The position numbers and the translations under genes were made by a program. Below are positions 8,526 to 17,351 of a stretch of 34,262 nucleotides of DNA, in pieces. The notes below the pieces were generated by a model. That model was not told the origin of the DNA, did not search any database, and saw nothing but the letters and a program-made list of their open reading frames with translations. The stretch is from CAZWDO01 sp964632485 [NCBI: uncultured bacterium] (lineage in GTDB: Bacteria; JAGOEH01): NCBI GenBank assembly GCA_964632485.1, contig CAZWDO010000001.1:5445-39706 (forward strand). Direction: 5' to 3'. The first letter of the stretch is position 1, and each line of letters opens with the position of its first letter.

Positions 8526-11087
8526 ATGAGAAATTTCTTTGTGGTATGTATTGGCGGTACCGGTATTTCTATCGGCAATTCGATTAAAAATCGTATCTGG
8601 GCCTTTCGCAAGGCTCACGAATTGAAAAAGGCCGATTTGGGGTTTAATATTGAATTCCTCTTTTTCGATACGACATCCGATACAGCCAATGATAAGCCGG
8701 GAAAAACTTTAGAAGAGGGCATGAACAAGATTTTTCGTGTAGAAACTGATGATTTTATCAATTTGGGCGGTGTATTTGGGGATGATCCCATTTTCAATTA
8801 TGAGAATATTGTCAAGGGGGGATTGGTCAGCCTCCGTAACGCCCTCAAGGCCGGGGCCGGCGGTTTGACCCCCAGCCACGCGCGGGCGGCGTTGATCTAT
8901 CGTTTCAGAAATCACAATGGTGTCAATATCCAAAAAACCATCGAGACTAAAATCGCCTCCCTGGTCTCCAACCTCAGCGCCAATGATGAACTCTACTTGT
9001 TTGTCTGCACGAGTCTTTATGGATCTTCCGGCATTGGCGCCTGTATCGATTTACCATATTATCTCAGTCATGCCTTTGATGAATCCTTGCGTAAGAATAA
9101 CAAGAACAATTCCCTGAAGCGAGTGGGCGTTTATATTATCCCTGACCAAACTCTTTTGGAATCCTTGAACAGCCCGGCGGATTTACATGAAAAGGGCGGA
9201 CGCGCCCTCATCGCTATGGAAGAAATGCTGCCCAAGGCCATGCATCCGCTTTGGATTTACGAATCGCCGATCGTCAACAAGAAAATGCTGGTTTCCGACC
9301 TGTTTGATTTTCTTTATGTGCTCGACCCGAAATATGATGCCAAGGGAAAAGCTGAAAAGCTGTATGATCCGACGAATATCGGCATCGATCCCAATCGCAA
9401 GGAATCCTCCATGGTAATCGTCCCCGCTGAGTTCGTGTATAATGCCATCATCAATAAGGGGTTTTCCGATCAGGCTTTTTCCGCCAACGCCTTTCAAAGC
9501 GCCTTGGAGGCTAAGACCAATGCCATCAAGATGAAACCGGATTCGTTTCCCTATTTTAATTCTTTTGGCATGCTGGTCAATCGCCAGGATGAGGAATTGA
9601 CATATTTGAGCTATTATTATGAAACGATTCAAAAAGTGCATGACAAACTGGTCAATACCACCCAACCTTCGATCATCGCGCGCAACCTCGACGAATTGAT
9701 CAGCCTGGTAAAAAAACGCGTGAAGGAATACTCGAAAAGTTTCGGTCTTGAGACGATTTCCCAGAAAATTATCGAAGATGTCAAGGTGTTCTTCAGGGAA
9801 AAGGCCGGACGTGAAACAATTTGTCTGGATAAGATCATTGAAATCCTGGATAATGTTTCCATCAGCGATTATGGGTTTTCTCTGAATTCGGAAGTCAAGA
9901 AAATTTATACGATTGTAAAGAATCGCATCAAAGAGTATTCAACTGAACTGAAGAAAATCAATCAGGATTACAAGAATTCTTTGAAAGCTTTGAAATCCGA
10001 ATATGAACGTTTCATCACCATAAAAAATGAAATCACCAGCCATTCTCTAAAATACATCAACATCGATTTGCTGGATTATCATTATGATAAAAATGATCTA
10101 AGCGCCAGTCTGAAAACAATAGTCGGCGAATTTCTCAATTGTAATCCGCGCTTCAGGATTTCCGACGGCATCCATATCCGCAGTCCGTTTAATGTTATGG
10201 AAAATAAAACCGCCACGCATTACGGGAAGTATGTTTATCCGGATATCCATCTTTCACTGGAAACCGGTCAGCAACCCCGTTTGGCATGCAGTTACCCGGC
10301 TAATCTGATTAACCGCCCGGACGATGAACTACAATCCGAAAATGTTCTGTTGAAAATCTATACCAGCATCAAGTTTACCGATCTTCAGTTATTCAAGTAC
10401 AATACCAGCAATGGCGCGCTCAATGCCAAACTGTATGATCCGAACAATGGAATAGAACTAACGCCGGATTGGAAGGATAAGTTTCTGATTTTAAACAGTT
10501 TCACCGAGGTGGAGCCCAGAACGATCAGCAATATTTACAATGAAATTGCGATTGTCGCGGATGGCGGAGTGAAGTACTTGATGCTGCAAGGATTGAGGAC
10601 AACCATCATGCAGAATCTCGATGCATTTATCGAAACAATTTATACTGATGATTATTTGGCGGCGATTAAAAGTAAACTTCCTTATGAAAACTCACGGTTA
10701 CGGGATGTTTTCAAGAATCTGATCAGCATCAGCCCTTTGCATAAGCATACGCTGGACACTTTGTCGGGTTTGATCAATCTCAGCCGCGATGAAAGCGCGC
10801 GTTTCATCAAAGTGATGCGAAAAAATGACAGATACTTTCATCTTTGGTTCGACCCGTGGGAGAATTTTTTCGCCATTCCCACATATTCGAAATTGTTGGG
10901 AGTGGACATTAACGATCGGCTCAATCATACCATCTGTATCGGATTGATGTGCGAAGGCTGTAAAAATTGGGGTTTTTTGCCCATGTTGGGCAAGCATTGG
11001 TGCCAGTCCCAAACCGCTGTTCCGGAATGGAATAATCCGGATCAACTGGATGATTCAGCGAAAAGCGCATACAATTGTTTTTATTGA
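8526..11087 (+). CDS. Large tubulin/FtsZ-like protein (Tubulin_2-like)
   Basis: ATG 8526 is chosen over the upstream in-frame ATG 8502 because it follows GCGGAGGG at good spacing and leaves a 1-base gap from the previous stop. The protein is 854 residues. The N terminus has beta-strand-GGTG (residues 10-13), the first loop of tubulin/FtsZ-type Rossmann GTPases. A second glycine motif at 166-172 (GSSGIGA, after LYLFVCTSLY) sits where FtsZ and tubulin carry GGGTGSG. The spacing fits the superfamily, and the length resembles the bacterial tubulin-like family Pfam calls Tubulin_2. A helical, probably coiled-coil stretch lies at about 450-515. The C-terminal third is unassigned and ends with Cys-containing segments (CEGC). 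It is not FtsZ, which is about 380 residues. Related FtsZ-like families have been proposed to act in membrane remodelling; that fits its coupling here to a membrane coiled-coil protein and a lipoprotein. GTP hydrolysis and polymerisation are untested, and the T of GGTGSG is absent. Confidence 0.7.
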   Translation: MRNFFVVCIGGTGISIGNSIKNRIWAFRKAHELKKADLGFNIEFLFFDTTSDTANDKPGKTLEEGMNKIFRVETDDFINLGGVFGDDPIFNYENIVKGGLVSLRNALKAGAGGLTPSHARAALIYRFRNHNGVNIQKTIETKIASLVSNLSANDELYLFVCTSLYGSSGIGACIDLPYYLSHAFDESLRKNNKNNSLKRVGVYIIPDQTLLESLNSPADLHEKGGRALIAMEEMLPKAMHPLWIYESPIVNKKMLVSDLFDFLYVLDPKYDAKGKAEKLYDPTNIGIDPNRKESSMVIVPAEFVYNAIINKGFSDQAFSANAFQSALEAKTNAIKMKPDSFPYFNSFGMLVNRQDEELTYLSYYYETIQKVHDKLVNTTQPSIIARNLDELISLVKKRVKEYSKSFGLETISQKIIEDVKVFFREKAGRETICLDKIIEILDNVSISDYGFSLNSEVKKIYTIVKNRIKEYSTELKKINQDYKNSLKALKSEYERFITIKNEITSHSLKYINIDLLDYHYDKNDLSASLKTIVGEFLNCNPRFRISDGIHIRSPFNVMENKTATHYGKYVYPDIHLSLETGQQPRLACSYPANLINRPDDELQSENVLLKIYTSIKFTDLQLFKYNTSNGALNAKLYDPNNGIELTPDWKDKFLILNSFTEVEPRTISNIYNEIAIVADGGVKYLMLQGLRTTIMQNLDAFIETIYTDDYLAAIKSKLPYENSRLRDVFKNLISISPLHKHTLDTLSGLINLSRDESARFIKVMRKNDRYFHLWFDPWENFFAIPTYSKLLGVDINDRLNHTICIGLMCEGCKNWGFLPMLGKHWCQSQTAVPEWNNPDQLDDSAKSAYNCFY

Positions 11088-11126
11088 ATTTACTCGACCT
11101 GATTTAATTGTAATGGAGCGCTGACA

Positions 11127-14100
11127 ATGCCTCTTCATGTTTTCCGACATAGCGATTTTGATTACACGCATGAACGGATGGCTTTTTATCGGATGGTCGA
11201 TCTGCTCGACAACCATTTTTCCCGACGGGAAACCATTTGTTTGCTGGCAAATGCTCAAGTCGTGGATGGCAAGAAAAAAGTCAGCCCCGATATGATTATT
11301 TTCAAAAAAGACGCCATCGCTGTAATAGAAATGAAGTCATGGATCGGACAGGTTAAGTTTCCGACCGAAGATGAAGATAAATATAATTGGGATAATTGGG
11401 AATTAGAGCATGAAAATAAAAAAATCCCTCTTGAAGCTTCCAGAACCCCAATTTGGCAGCTCGATAACAATACGGCATGTTTTGTTGACTTTCTTACTCA
11501 AAGCGAAGCCGCTTTCGCTGATGAAATAAGCCAGGGTTCCTTATGGGGATTAACCAGTAAGGTGCTGCTTTTTTCGGAAGATGACAGTTCCTTTTTCAAT
11601 GCAGCTCCTCCATTGTACTGGGATAATACGTATGTTTGCAAATTGTGGAATAAAACGGATCCCAGATTTGATTTTTGTAAAGTTATTGAAAGTTTAACCA
11701 CAAAAGCCAGGCATCGGAAAAAAGATAGTCGAACACAAATTTGTCTAACTGAAAATGCTATTTTGAAGATTGCCGGATTATTAGACGCCCCGGAAGTGTC
11801 GCTGGAATTGCTCAAGAGAGAGCGTTTGCGCTGTGAAGAAGACTTTTTTATCAATCCCGGATATGGTTATATCAGCATTATCGCCAACTCCAAGAAAAAA
11901 ATCAATGAATTGAGCCCGGGATTAGTTCCCGTCAATTCCGCCTACAAAGGCGCGCCTTTGCCTGTTCGATTGATCGCCTATTACCGTTCATGCCTCATGG
12001 TCGAATCCATGCTTAGTTCCTTGTTGGTTTTCGATAAACACTCCACTTATTATCCGATTGAATCCTCAAACAATCTTTTTTTCGATCGTGGCGATAAATT
12101 CCTCCTTCCCAAAAATGAAATCCCATCCGGGTTTTTTCAAAATCCCAATTCCTTGGTTTACGGTTATTTTTTCATTGTCTCCAGGAGTATTTTCAGATCG
12201 AAGCTTCAATGGGAGGGATGCCCTCTTTTTACCACTCGCGTACGTTTGGAGGAGATCGGCGAGCATTATATTTGCAATCCATTGGTGCGTGATGAATTGA
12301 CAATTAATCCATACGCTCTGAAAAGGATTGAGAAATTCAAATATTATTCGGATGAAGAAATTAAAAACTATATTACCGATAAAGAAAAAATTGTTGATAT
12401 AGGTGAGCGAATAGAGAGTGTATTGAAGGATATTCAGATTGAGATGCCTGTCAATTTCAATGAAAATAGAAAATTTGAATACAAGTATCTTAGTGAAGGG
12501 CTATTGCCTGTTTCCATTATTTTTATATCGACGACAGGTTTTTATACCCATGTTATCCGTGATCTGGAGAAAATCGAAAACGACTGGACTGATTGTCTGA
12601 AGCAAGGAAATTGGCCGGAGGATATTGCTTGGTCTTTTTTAAATGGGATCGAAGCAAGCGAATTGACATATAAATGGGCGCCGCATGAGCTAAGCATTGT
12701 GGGAGCCAATTACGAGCAATCCAAGGCTATTTCTTTGTCTCTGAACAAAAAGAACAAGCTTCAGATAATATCTGGTCCCCCGGGAACCGGAAAATCCCAA
12801 GTGATTATCAATATTGCCGCCAATTGCCATGCTGCAAAGCAAAAATTATTGTTTTCAAGCTACAATAATGTGGCTGTCAATAATGTTGTTGATCGCTTGA
12901 ACTCAATTTTCGCGGATTTGCCGCCGATAATGCTTCGAACCGGCACTCAGGATGAGAATGAACGGACAATCGAAAAATTGGATCGATGTCAGGCGCCTAA
13001 GTCCCAAAATAAGGCAGAGGTGTTTTCAGCGCTTGAGAGAATTAGCGCGATCAATACTCAATTAAGCGCAATTCAGCAAAAATATCAACAATATGAGAAA
13101 TTGACTGATGAGTTCGAAAAAATCCAAAATCAAATCAGACAGTTAAAAGATCAGCATTCTTTGATTTTTTTTCGCATTGATTGGTATAATGAGCCAATCA
13201 GCGCTCTTAAGTGGATCGATGAGTGGCAAATTCTATACGATTCGTTGCTTTCCTCTCGCAGTGAAATCGTGAAACTGACCGATGATATGAATTTTATCCT
13301 TAAAGAGCATTCCTATCTGAATTCGATAAACTGGTGGGCGCCCTTTCAGCAAAATCTTAATTTGGATGCCTGGAAGCAAGCTATTCATCGTTTTGAACTG
13401 GTTATACAGCATTCCGTCAATTTTTTACGTCGGTTTCGCATCATAAAGAAAAACAAATTCTCGCTAAGGCATGCTTTGACAAAAAAACGATTTGTCGCTT
13501 TTTTTCATAATCTGGTAAATATACGTTTAAGCGAAGAATTGCCGGTTTTTCTTTTACAACTGCTCGGAAAAAAAATAATTCCTGATTTGAATTGTCTATA
13601 TCCAATAGTCGAACAATTGCAAGAATTGAATTCGCGCATGGCCAAAATTGTTTGTCATTTTGGACAGAATAGATTAATGAATCAGGAATTTGAATTGATT
13701 GAATATAGGCAAAGTCTTGAATATATATACTCAAGGTTAAAAACCGGTTTATTTCCATTTGATATCTCGTTTCTATATTCAGAAGATACCCGGGATGATT
13801 TGAGTATTCTCAATTTTTTAAAAGCTGTTAAAGCTTGTTTTGAAGATTATCGAAGGGTACAAATGGAATTGAGCTCAATTTCGGAAACCGAGTTGCTTGA
13901 CAAGTGGGAAAGATTGAATCAGGAAAAACTTATTTATTCCCTTAAGATTCTCCAAGATCAAGCTGACTATAAAAATCTGAACGATGTGATCTCTGGAATT
14001 AAAAATTCCTTGTCGGGAAATATCAAGATGACAAACGATGCCATGAAATTGTTCCCGGTCTATTCCACTACCAGTTTACTCACAGGAAAATATATTTCTC

Positions 14101-14996
14101 TGAGTGCCGGCATATATGATCTTGCTGTCATCGATGAAGCCTCACAATCTGATGTTGGATCGTTTTTGCCGGTTTTGTATCGCTCCAGGCGATGTGCCGT
14201 TATTGGAGATGAAATGCAATTAACGCCAATTATTACACTGCCGAAGGAAATCGATGCAAAGCTGGCGTTTTCATTTTCGTTGTCCGAGGATGAATTTCAA
14301 CGGTTCGGATATTCAAATGTCAGCATGTTGGATCTGGCGTGCGATCGAATTATTCGGGCTAATGGGCGACGTGTTTTGTTGCGCAATCATTATCGTTGCC
14401 ACCCGAATATTATTGAGTTCAGTAATCGCTTTTTTTATGGCAATCTGCTGCGGATTTGCACGTTGGATGAAAATCAACATGGAATTTTCTGGCATGAAGT
14501 TGATGGAAAATCTTATGAACGTTGGTATAATCCGGATGAAATCAAAGAAATCGGCAGAATCGTCCATCATCTGCTATTAAAGCGACAATATCGCCATGAT
14601 GAAATTGGCGTTGTAACTCCGTTCCGGTTGCAAGCGGAACGAACTATCGAGGAACTTCGTTCTAACAATTTATATTCGGGTGAAAATGGCGCGATTACGG
14701 TTTCCACGGCTCACAGGTTTCAGGGAAGCGAGCGAAAGGTCATGATTTTTTCACTTGTGATTGGCGATAAAATGCCAGAATCGACTGTCAATTGGATTCA
14801 CGATAGTAGAAGCAGTTCGAAAAACCTGTTGAATGTTGCCTTGACTCGCGCGCAAAGACAGTTGATAATTGTGGGAAATAGAAGCCGTTGTATCTCTGCC
14901 GGAGGTTTGCTGCGTTCTTTGGCGGAATATGTCGCTCGAATCGATAGTAAGCGAAACAATGAATTCTCCCTTGACAAATCTTTAATAATGACTTAA
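11127..14996 (+). CDS. NERD nuclease-domain / DNA2-UPF1-type SF1 helicase fusion
   Basis: The 1289-residue protein has an ATG start with GGAG 8 bases upstream, 39 bases after the tubulin-like gene. Residues about 15-130 form a NERD domain: SPD with D55 and IEMK with E68 and K70 give the PD-(D/E)XK active site. Residues about 200-520 are an unrecognised middle region. The helicase core starts with Walker A GPPGTGKS (550-557). A long charged insert with helical segments (about 620-960) separates it from motif II IDEAS (D1003, E1004), motif III GDEMQL, NHYRCHP, VVTPFRLQ, motif V STAHRFQGSE and motif VI NVALTRAQRQ. This set marks SF1B helicases of the DNA2/UPF1/SMUBP2 group. It is therefore a probable nucleic-acid translocase with an attached nuclease. 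Bacterial NERD-helicases are commonly found in defence or mobile contexts; the pairing with a tubulin-like protein is what is unusual. Confidence 0.9.
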   Translation: MPLHVFRHSDFDYTHERMAFYRMVDLLDNHFSRRETICLLANAQVVDGKKKVSPDMIIFKKDAIAVIEMKSWIGQVKFPTEDEDKYNWDNWELEHENKKIPLEASRTPIWQLDNNTACFVDFLTQSEAAFADEISQGSLWGLTSKVLLFSEDDSSFFNAAPPLYWDNTYVCKLWNKTDPRFDFCKVIESLTTKARHRKKDSRTQICLTENAILKIAGLLDAPEVSLELLKRERLRCEEDFFINPGYGYISIIANSKKKINELSPGLVPVNSAYKGAPLPVRLIAYYRSCLMVESMLSSLLVFDKHSTYYPIESSNNLFFDRGDKFLLPKNEIPSGFFQNPNSLVYGYFFIVSRSIFRSKLQWEGCPLFTTRVRLEEIGEHYICNPLVRDELTINPYALKRIEKFKYYSDEEIKNYITDKEKIVDIGERIESVLKDIQIEMPVNFNENRKFEYKYLSEGLLPVSIIFISTTGFYTHVIRDLEKIENDWTDCLKQGNWPEDIAWSFLNGIEASELTYKWAPHELSIVGANYEQSKAISLSLNKKNKLQIISGPPGTGKSQVIINIAANCHAAKQKLLFSSYNNVAVNNVVDRLNSIFADLPPIMLRTGTQDENERTIEKLDRCQAPKSQNKAEVFSALERISAINTQLSAIQQKYQQYEKLTDEFEKIQNQIRQLKDQHSLIFFRIDWYNEPISALKWIDEWQILYDSLLSSRSEIVKLTDDMNFILKEHSYLNSINWWAPFQQNLNLDAWKQAIHRFELVIQHSVNFLRRFRIIKKNKFSLRHALTKKRFVAFFHNLVNIRLSEELPVFLLQLLGKKIIPDLNCLYPIVEQLQELNSRMAKIVCHFGQNRLMNQEFELIEYRQSLEYIYSRLKTGLFPFDISFLYSEDTRDDLSILNFLKAVKACFEDYRRVQMELSSISETELLDKWERLNQEKLIYSLKILQDQADYKNLNDVISGIKNSLSGNIKMTNDAMKLFPVYSTTSLLTGKYISLSAGIYDLAVIDEASQSDVGSFLPVLYRSRRCAVIGDEMQLTPIITLPKEIDAKLAFSFSLSEDEFQRFGYSNVSMLDLACDRIIRANGRRVLLRNHYRCHPNIIEFSNRFFYGNLLRICTLDENQHGIFWHEVDGKSYERWYNPDEIKEIGRIVHHLLLKRQYRHDEIGVVTPFRLQAERTIEELRSNNLYSGENGAITVSTAHRFQGSERKVMIFSLVIGDKMPESTVNWIHDSRSSSKNLLNVALTRAQRQLIIVGNRSRCISAGGLLRSLAEYVARIDSKRNNEFSLDKSLIMT

Positions 14997-15018
14997 TTAA
15001 TATATGGAAGCCCCGCCA

Positions 15019-15058
15019 TTCTGCGCCATTCCGGGAAAGCGAGAATTTTTCATTTTTG
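15019..15058 (+). terminator. Putative rho-independent terminator after the helicase gene
   Basis: An imperfect hairpin (TTCT-G-CGC pairing with GCG-AGAA, with an inner TTCC/GGAA pairing) spans 15019-15045 and is followed by TTTTTCATTTTT. It lies 22 bases after the helicase stop codon and would end the four-gene unit. Confidence 0.55.
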
Positions 15059-15064
15059 TCCATA

Positions 15065-15090
15065 GATTCCGGATCAAGTCCGGAATGACG
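15065..15090. repeat. Dispersed palindromic repeat, single clean copy
   Basis: The unit is the same as at 6361 and 6406 (ATTCCGGATCAAGTCCGGAA then TGACG). It sits in the 137-bp gap between the convergent helicase and minus-strand ATPase genes, so both sides of the 6.7-15.0 kb unit carry this repeat. Confidence 0.8.
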
Positions 15091-15133
15091 GGCAGGGTGA
15101 GGGGGCAGGGGGAAGGGGTATTAACGCCGGACC

Positions 15134-16663
15134 TCAGCCGATAAGCCAGTCGGCGATATTGCGCGCTTCCCGCGAAAAGCCAATCCCTACCTTCACCAAC
15201 TCCCGGACGTCCGATTGATACGGCTGCGCGTAGCCCTGCTCTTCAATCTGTTTCAAGGCCTCCTCCGACGATCCCATTTTGAACTCCATAACATAAATCC
15301 GCTCTTTCGTCTCCACCACCGCATCGATCCGCCCACGATGGGTCTGCACCTCGCAGGCCAGACGAACTCCTACCAGCTTCAGCGCAATATAGATCACCGA
15401 TTGATAGTAGTATTCCAACTGATCAATAAATATCTGATAAGGGATAGAGGCAAAAAGGGAGCGCAAGGCCTGGATGAAAGATTCCATATCGCCGCTCTTC
15501 AGGGAGTCTTCCATACCGAAGATCAAGCTTCCGGTTTCGCTCTGAACCCGGTGACTATAGGCTTCCAGCAGGTTGCTCAGCAAGGACACCCGCACCTCTT
15601 CGTTGGGATAGGAGAGATAATAACGGCCCGATTCGGCATCATATTCCTTGATGGTCAGATACCCAGTCTGGAACAGCAGGGAATAGATATCCAGCCGCCG
15701 CAACTCAAACTTATCGAAAAAGGCCTGGCTGACCGCCAGTCGGGAGAGCTTCTCCACGTCAATCTGCTGATCCCGGATCGCTTCTGTCAGGAAGGTCGGC
15801 GTGCCGGTGGTAAACCAGAAATTCCGAAAATCCAGTTCCGCAAAAAGATTCAGGATGGAAAAGGGATTATAAACAAACTGCCGACCATCCCAACTATAGC
15901 CGTTGTACCACCAGCGGATTTTCTCGTCGAGAGCTTTTCGGCTCAACTTGCTCTCATCGCTCAACCTCCGCAGATATTCGTCGAAATAGCTTTCAATTTC
16001 CGATTCCGTATAACCCAACAACTGCGAATAATCCCTGGAAAGCGTCAGATCGCGCAAATTGTTCAGATCGCTGAAGATGGAAACCTTGCTGAATTTGGAG
16101 ACCCCGGTCACGAATACGAAACGCAGACGCTCATCCAGTCCCTTGATCCCGGAATAGAAGTTTTTCAGGATATCGCGGTTGGCTTCGGCTTGGTCGATAT
16201 CGGTCAGGTAGTCGATGATCGGCTTGTCGTACTCGTCGATCAGCAAAACTACGTTGGCCTGTTGGGAAAGCTCTTTCACCATGTCTATCAAAATATCCTT
16301 GGGGTCGCTGCAGTTCAGCTTGAGTTGATATTCATCCGCTATATGATTGAGATAGATTTCCAGGCCTCTGGAAAGTCCATGAACTTTGTAATTGATTTGC
16401 GAATAATCGATATGGATCACCGGATGAACCGGCCAATCCATTTTATCGTAAATCCAGGTTTCGCGGAACAATTCGCGGTTCCCAGTGAAGATTTCCTTGA
16501 GGGTGGAAACCAGCAGGGATTTGCCGAAGCGCCGCGGTCGGGACAGGAAGTAATATCCGGCGGAAGTCACCAATTGATAGATTATGGGAGTTTTATCCAC
16601 ATAGATAAACCCTTCAGAGATTAATTTTGAAAAGGATTGGATGCCGATGCCGAGTTTCTTCAT
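15134..16663 (-). CDS. AAA-ATPase-like / PD-(D/E)XK (DUF1703-type) protein
   Basis: The 509-residue protein has the classic architecture of the AAA-ATPase_like plus PDDEXK_9 family. The N terminus (MKKLGIGIQSFSKLI, FIYVDKT) is typical. Walker A is at about 42-49 (RPRRFGKS) and Walker B at about 139-146 (LLIDEYDKP, with D143 and E144). A C-terminal nuclease-like fold follows, with D447 (RIDAVV) and E460-F-K462 (MEFKMG). The length is normal for the family and the frame looks intact. These genes are multicopy in many Bacteroidota and Calditrichota-like genomes and their role is unknown; a selfish or defence function has been suggested by context. I see no good Shine-Dalgarno before ATG 16663. 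It is convergent with the helicase gene, so it is not part of that operon. The long antisense frame inside it is a shadow. Confidence 0.9.
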   Translation of the reverse strand: MKKLGIGIQSFSKLISEGFIYVDKTPIIYQLVTSAGYYFLSRPRRFGKSLLVSTLKEIFTGNRELFRETWIYDKMDWPVHPVIHIDYSQINYKVHGLSRGLEIYLNHIADEYQLKLNCSDPKDILIDMVKELSQQANVVLLIDEYDKPIIDYLTDIDQAEANRDILKNFYSGIKGLDERLRFVFVTGVSKFSKVSIFSDLNNLRDLTLSRDYSQLLGYTESEIESYFDEYLRRLSDESKLSRKALDEKIRWWYNGYSWDGRQFVYNPFSILNLFAELDFRNFWFTTGTPTFLTEAIRDQQIDVEKLSRLAVSQAFFDKFELRRLDIYSLLFQTGYLTIKEYDAESGRYYLSYPNEEVRVSLLSNLLEAYSHRVQSETGSLIFGMEDSLKSGDMESFIQALRSLFASIPYQIFIDQLEYYYQSVIYIALKLVGVRLACEVQTHRGRIDAVVETKERIYVMEFKMGSSEEALKQIEEQGYAQPYQSDVRELVKVGIGFSREARNIADWLIG

Positions 16664-17058
16664 ACAGGTAATATAGGCGATTTCGATTAAAATGCAAGAA
16701 AAAAAAGATGGAGTTCAGAATGACGCTGGCGGCGCCCATGGATTCCGGATCAAGTCCGGAATGACGCTGTCGGCGCCCGGAGTGACGTCGATTGGACTAC
16801 CCATGGATGACAAATTGATTTTTTATAGTGGCCGTCGAGTTTCAGTTTTTTTTAAAAAAATAATAAAAGGATTTAAACGCGTCAATATTTGACGTCTTTC
16901 ACCCCCATATTGTAAAAAAGCTAAAACAAGGAGGTGTTTTCCGGCGATTGAGTTAAGATGATCGGTGATTGATTGATTGATGAAAGGAGGTATGAAGATC
17001 ATTTTAAATTTGTTGAGCGGTATATTGTGTTAACAAAAATAACGGAAAGGTGGACAAT
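16664..17058. other. 395-bp spacer with repeats and possible weak promoter
   Basis: The first part holds palindromic repeats. From about 16820 the sequence is AT-rich. TTGACG (16889-16894) followed after 16 bases by TGTAAA is a weak promoter candidate for the small gene at 17059. Two strong Shine-Dalgarno-like motifs (AAGGAGG near 16930 and near 16985) have no convincing open frame behind them; the second abuts a 13-codon ORF (16992-17033). Confidence 0.4.
16713..16785. repeat. Dispersed palindromic repeat, one full and two partial copies
   Basis: One full copy lies at 16741-16766 (ATTCCGGATCAAGTCCGGAA then TGACG). It is flanked by half copies (TTCAGAATGACG at about 16714 and CGGAGTGACG at about 16777). 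The linker here is GGCGCCC rather than GGTGGTTACC. Confidence 0.75.
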
Positions 17059-17271
17059 ATGTCTATTTGGAATACTCTTGAAAAAGGATTTAATAAATTT
17101 CAGGAAATGGCGGAAAAAAAGTCGAATCAAATGTATGGTGATATGAATCGGTATGAGAATCAATATCTATCATTGGATGATGATGAATTGAAGGAAATTT
17201 ACAAGTCTGAATCCGGTGTAAAAAAATATGCGGCTGCCAACGTTCTGAAAGAAAGAGGTTATGGTAAATAA
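17059..17271 (+). CDS. Small acidic hypothetical protein
   Basis: The likely start is ATG 17059, behind GGAAAGGTGG; an in-frame GTG at 17050 overlaps that ribosome-binding site and is less likely. The 70-residue product is hydrophilic and helical. It begins SIWNTLEKGFNKFQ, has an acidic LSLDDDELKEIY centre and ends KYAAANVLKERGYGK. It has no signal peptide, TM segment or cysteine motif. I do not recognise a family. It lies 80 bases upstream of the zinc-ribbon gene on the same strand, so the two may be co-expressed. Coding potential is supported by the ribosome-binding site and sensible composition only. Confidence 0.6.
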   Translation: MSIWNTLEKGFNKFQEMAEKKSNQMYGDMNRYENQYLSLDDDELKEIYKSESGVKKYAAANVLKERGYGK

Positions 17272-17351
17272 ATTCAGACAATGTGCGGTTAAATTTATTA
17301 CACCTGTCAATAAACATAATATCCATTTGTTAATTCATTAAAAGGGATTCA

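Noticed and set aside
8526-11087. FtsZ cell-division protein or plasmid TubZ.
   Set aside because: Length (854 residues), altered GGTGSG loop and lack of division or partition neighbours do not fit.
15215-16624. Long 469-codon plus-strand ORF.
   Set aside because: It lies antisense inside the clear AAA/PD-(D/E)XK gene, has no ribosome-binding site and no recognisable motifs; a codon-bias shadow.
16692-16892. 66-codon ORF spanning the repeat cluster.
   Set aside because: The translation is largely repeat sequence (GFRIKSGMT), with no ribosome-binding site.
16992-17033. 13-codon ORF (hydrophobic leader-like peptide) right after AAAGGAGG.
   Set aside because: The Shine-Dalgarno almost touches the ATG, too close for efficient initiation, and there is no attenuator structure or regulated gene type behind it.
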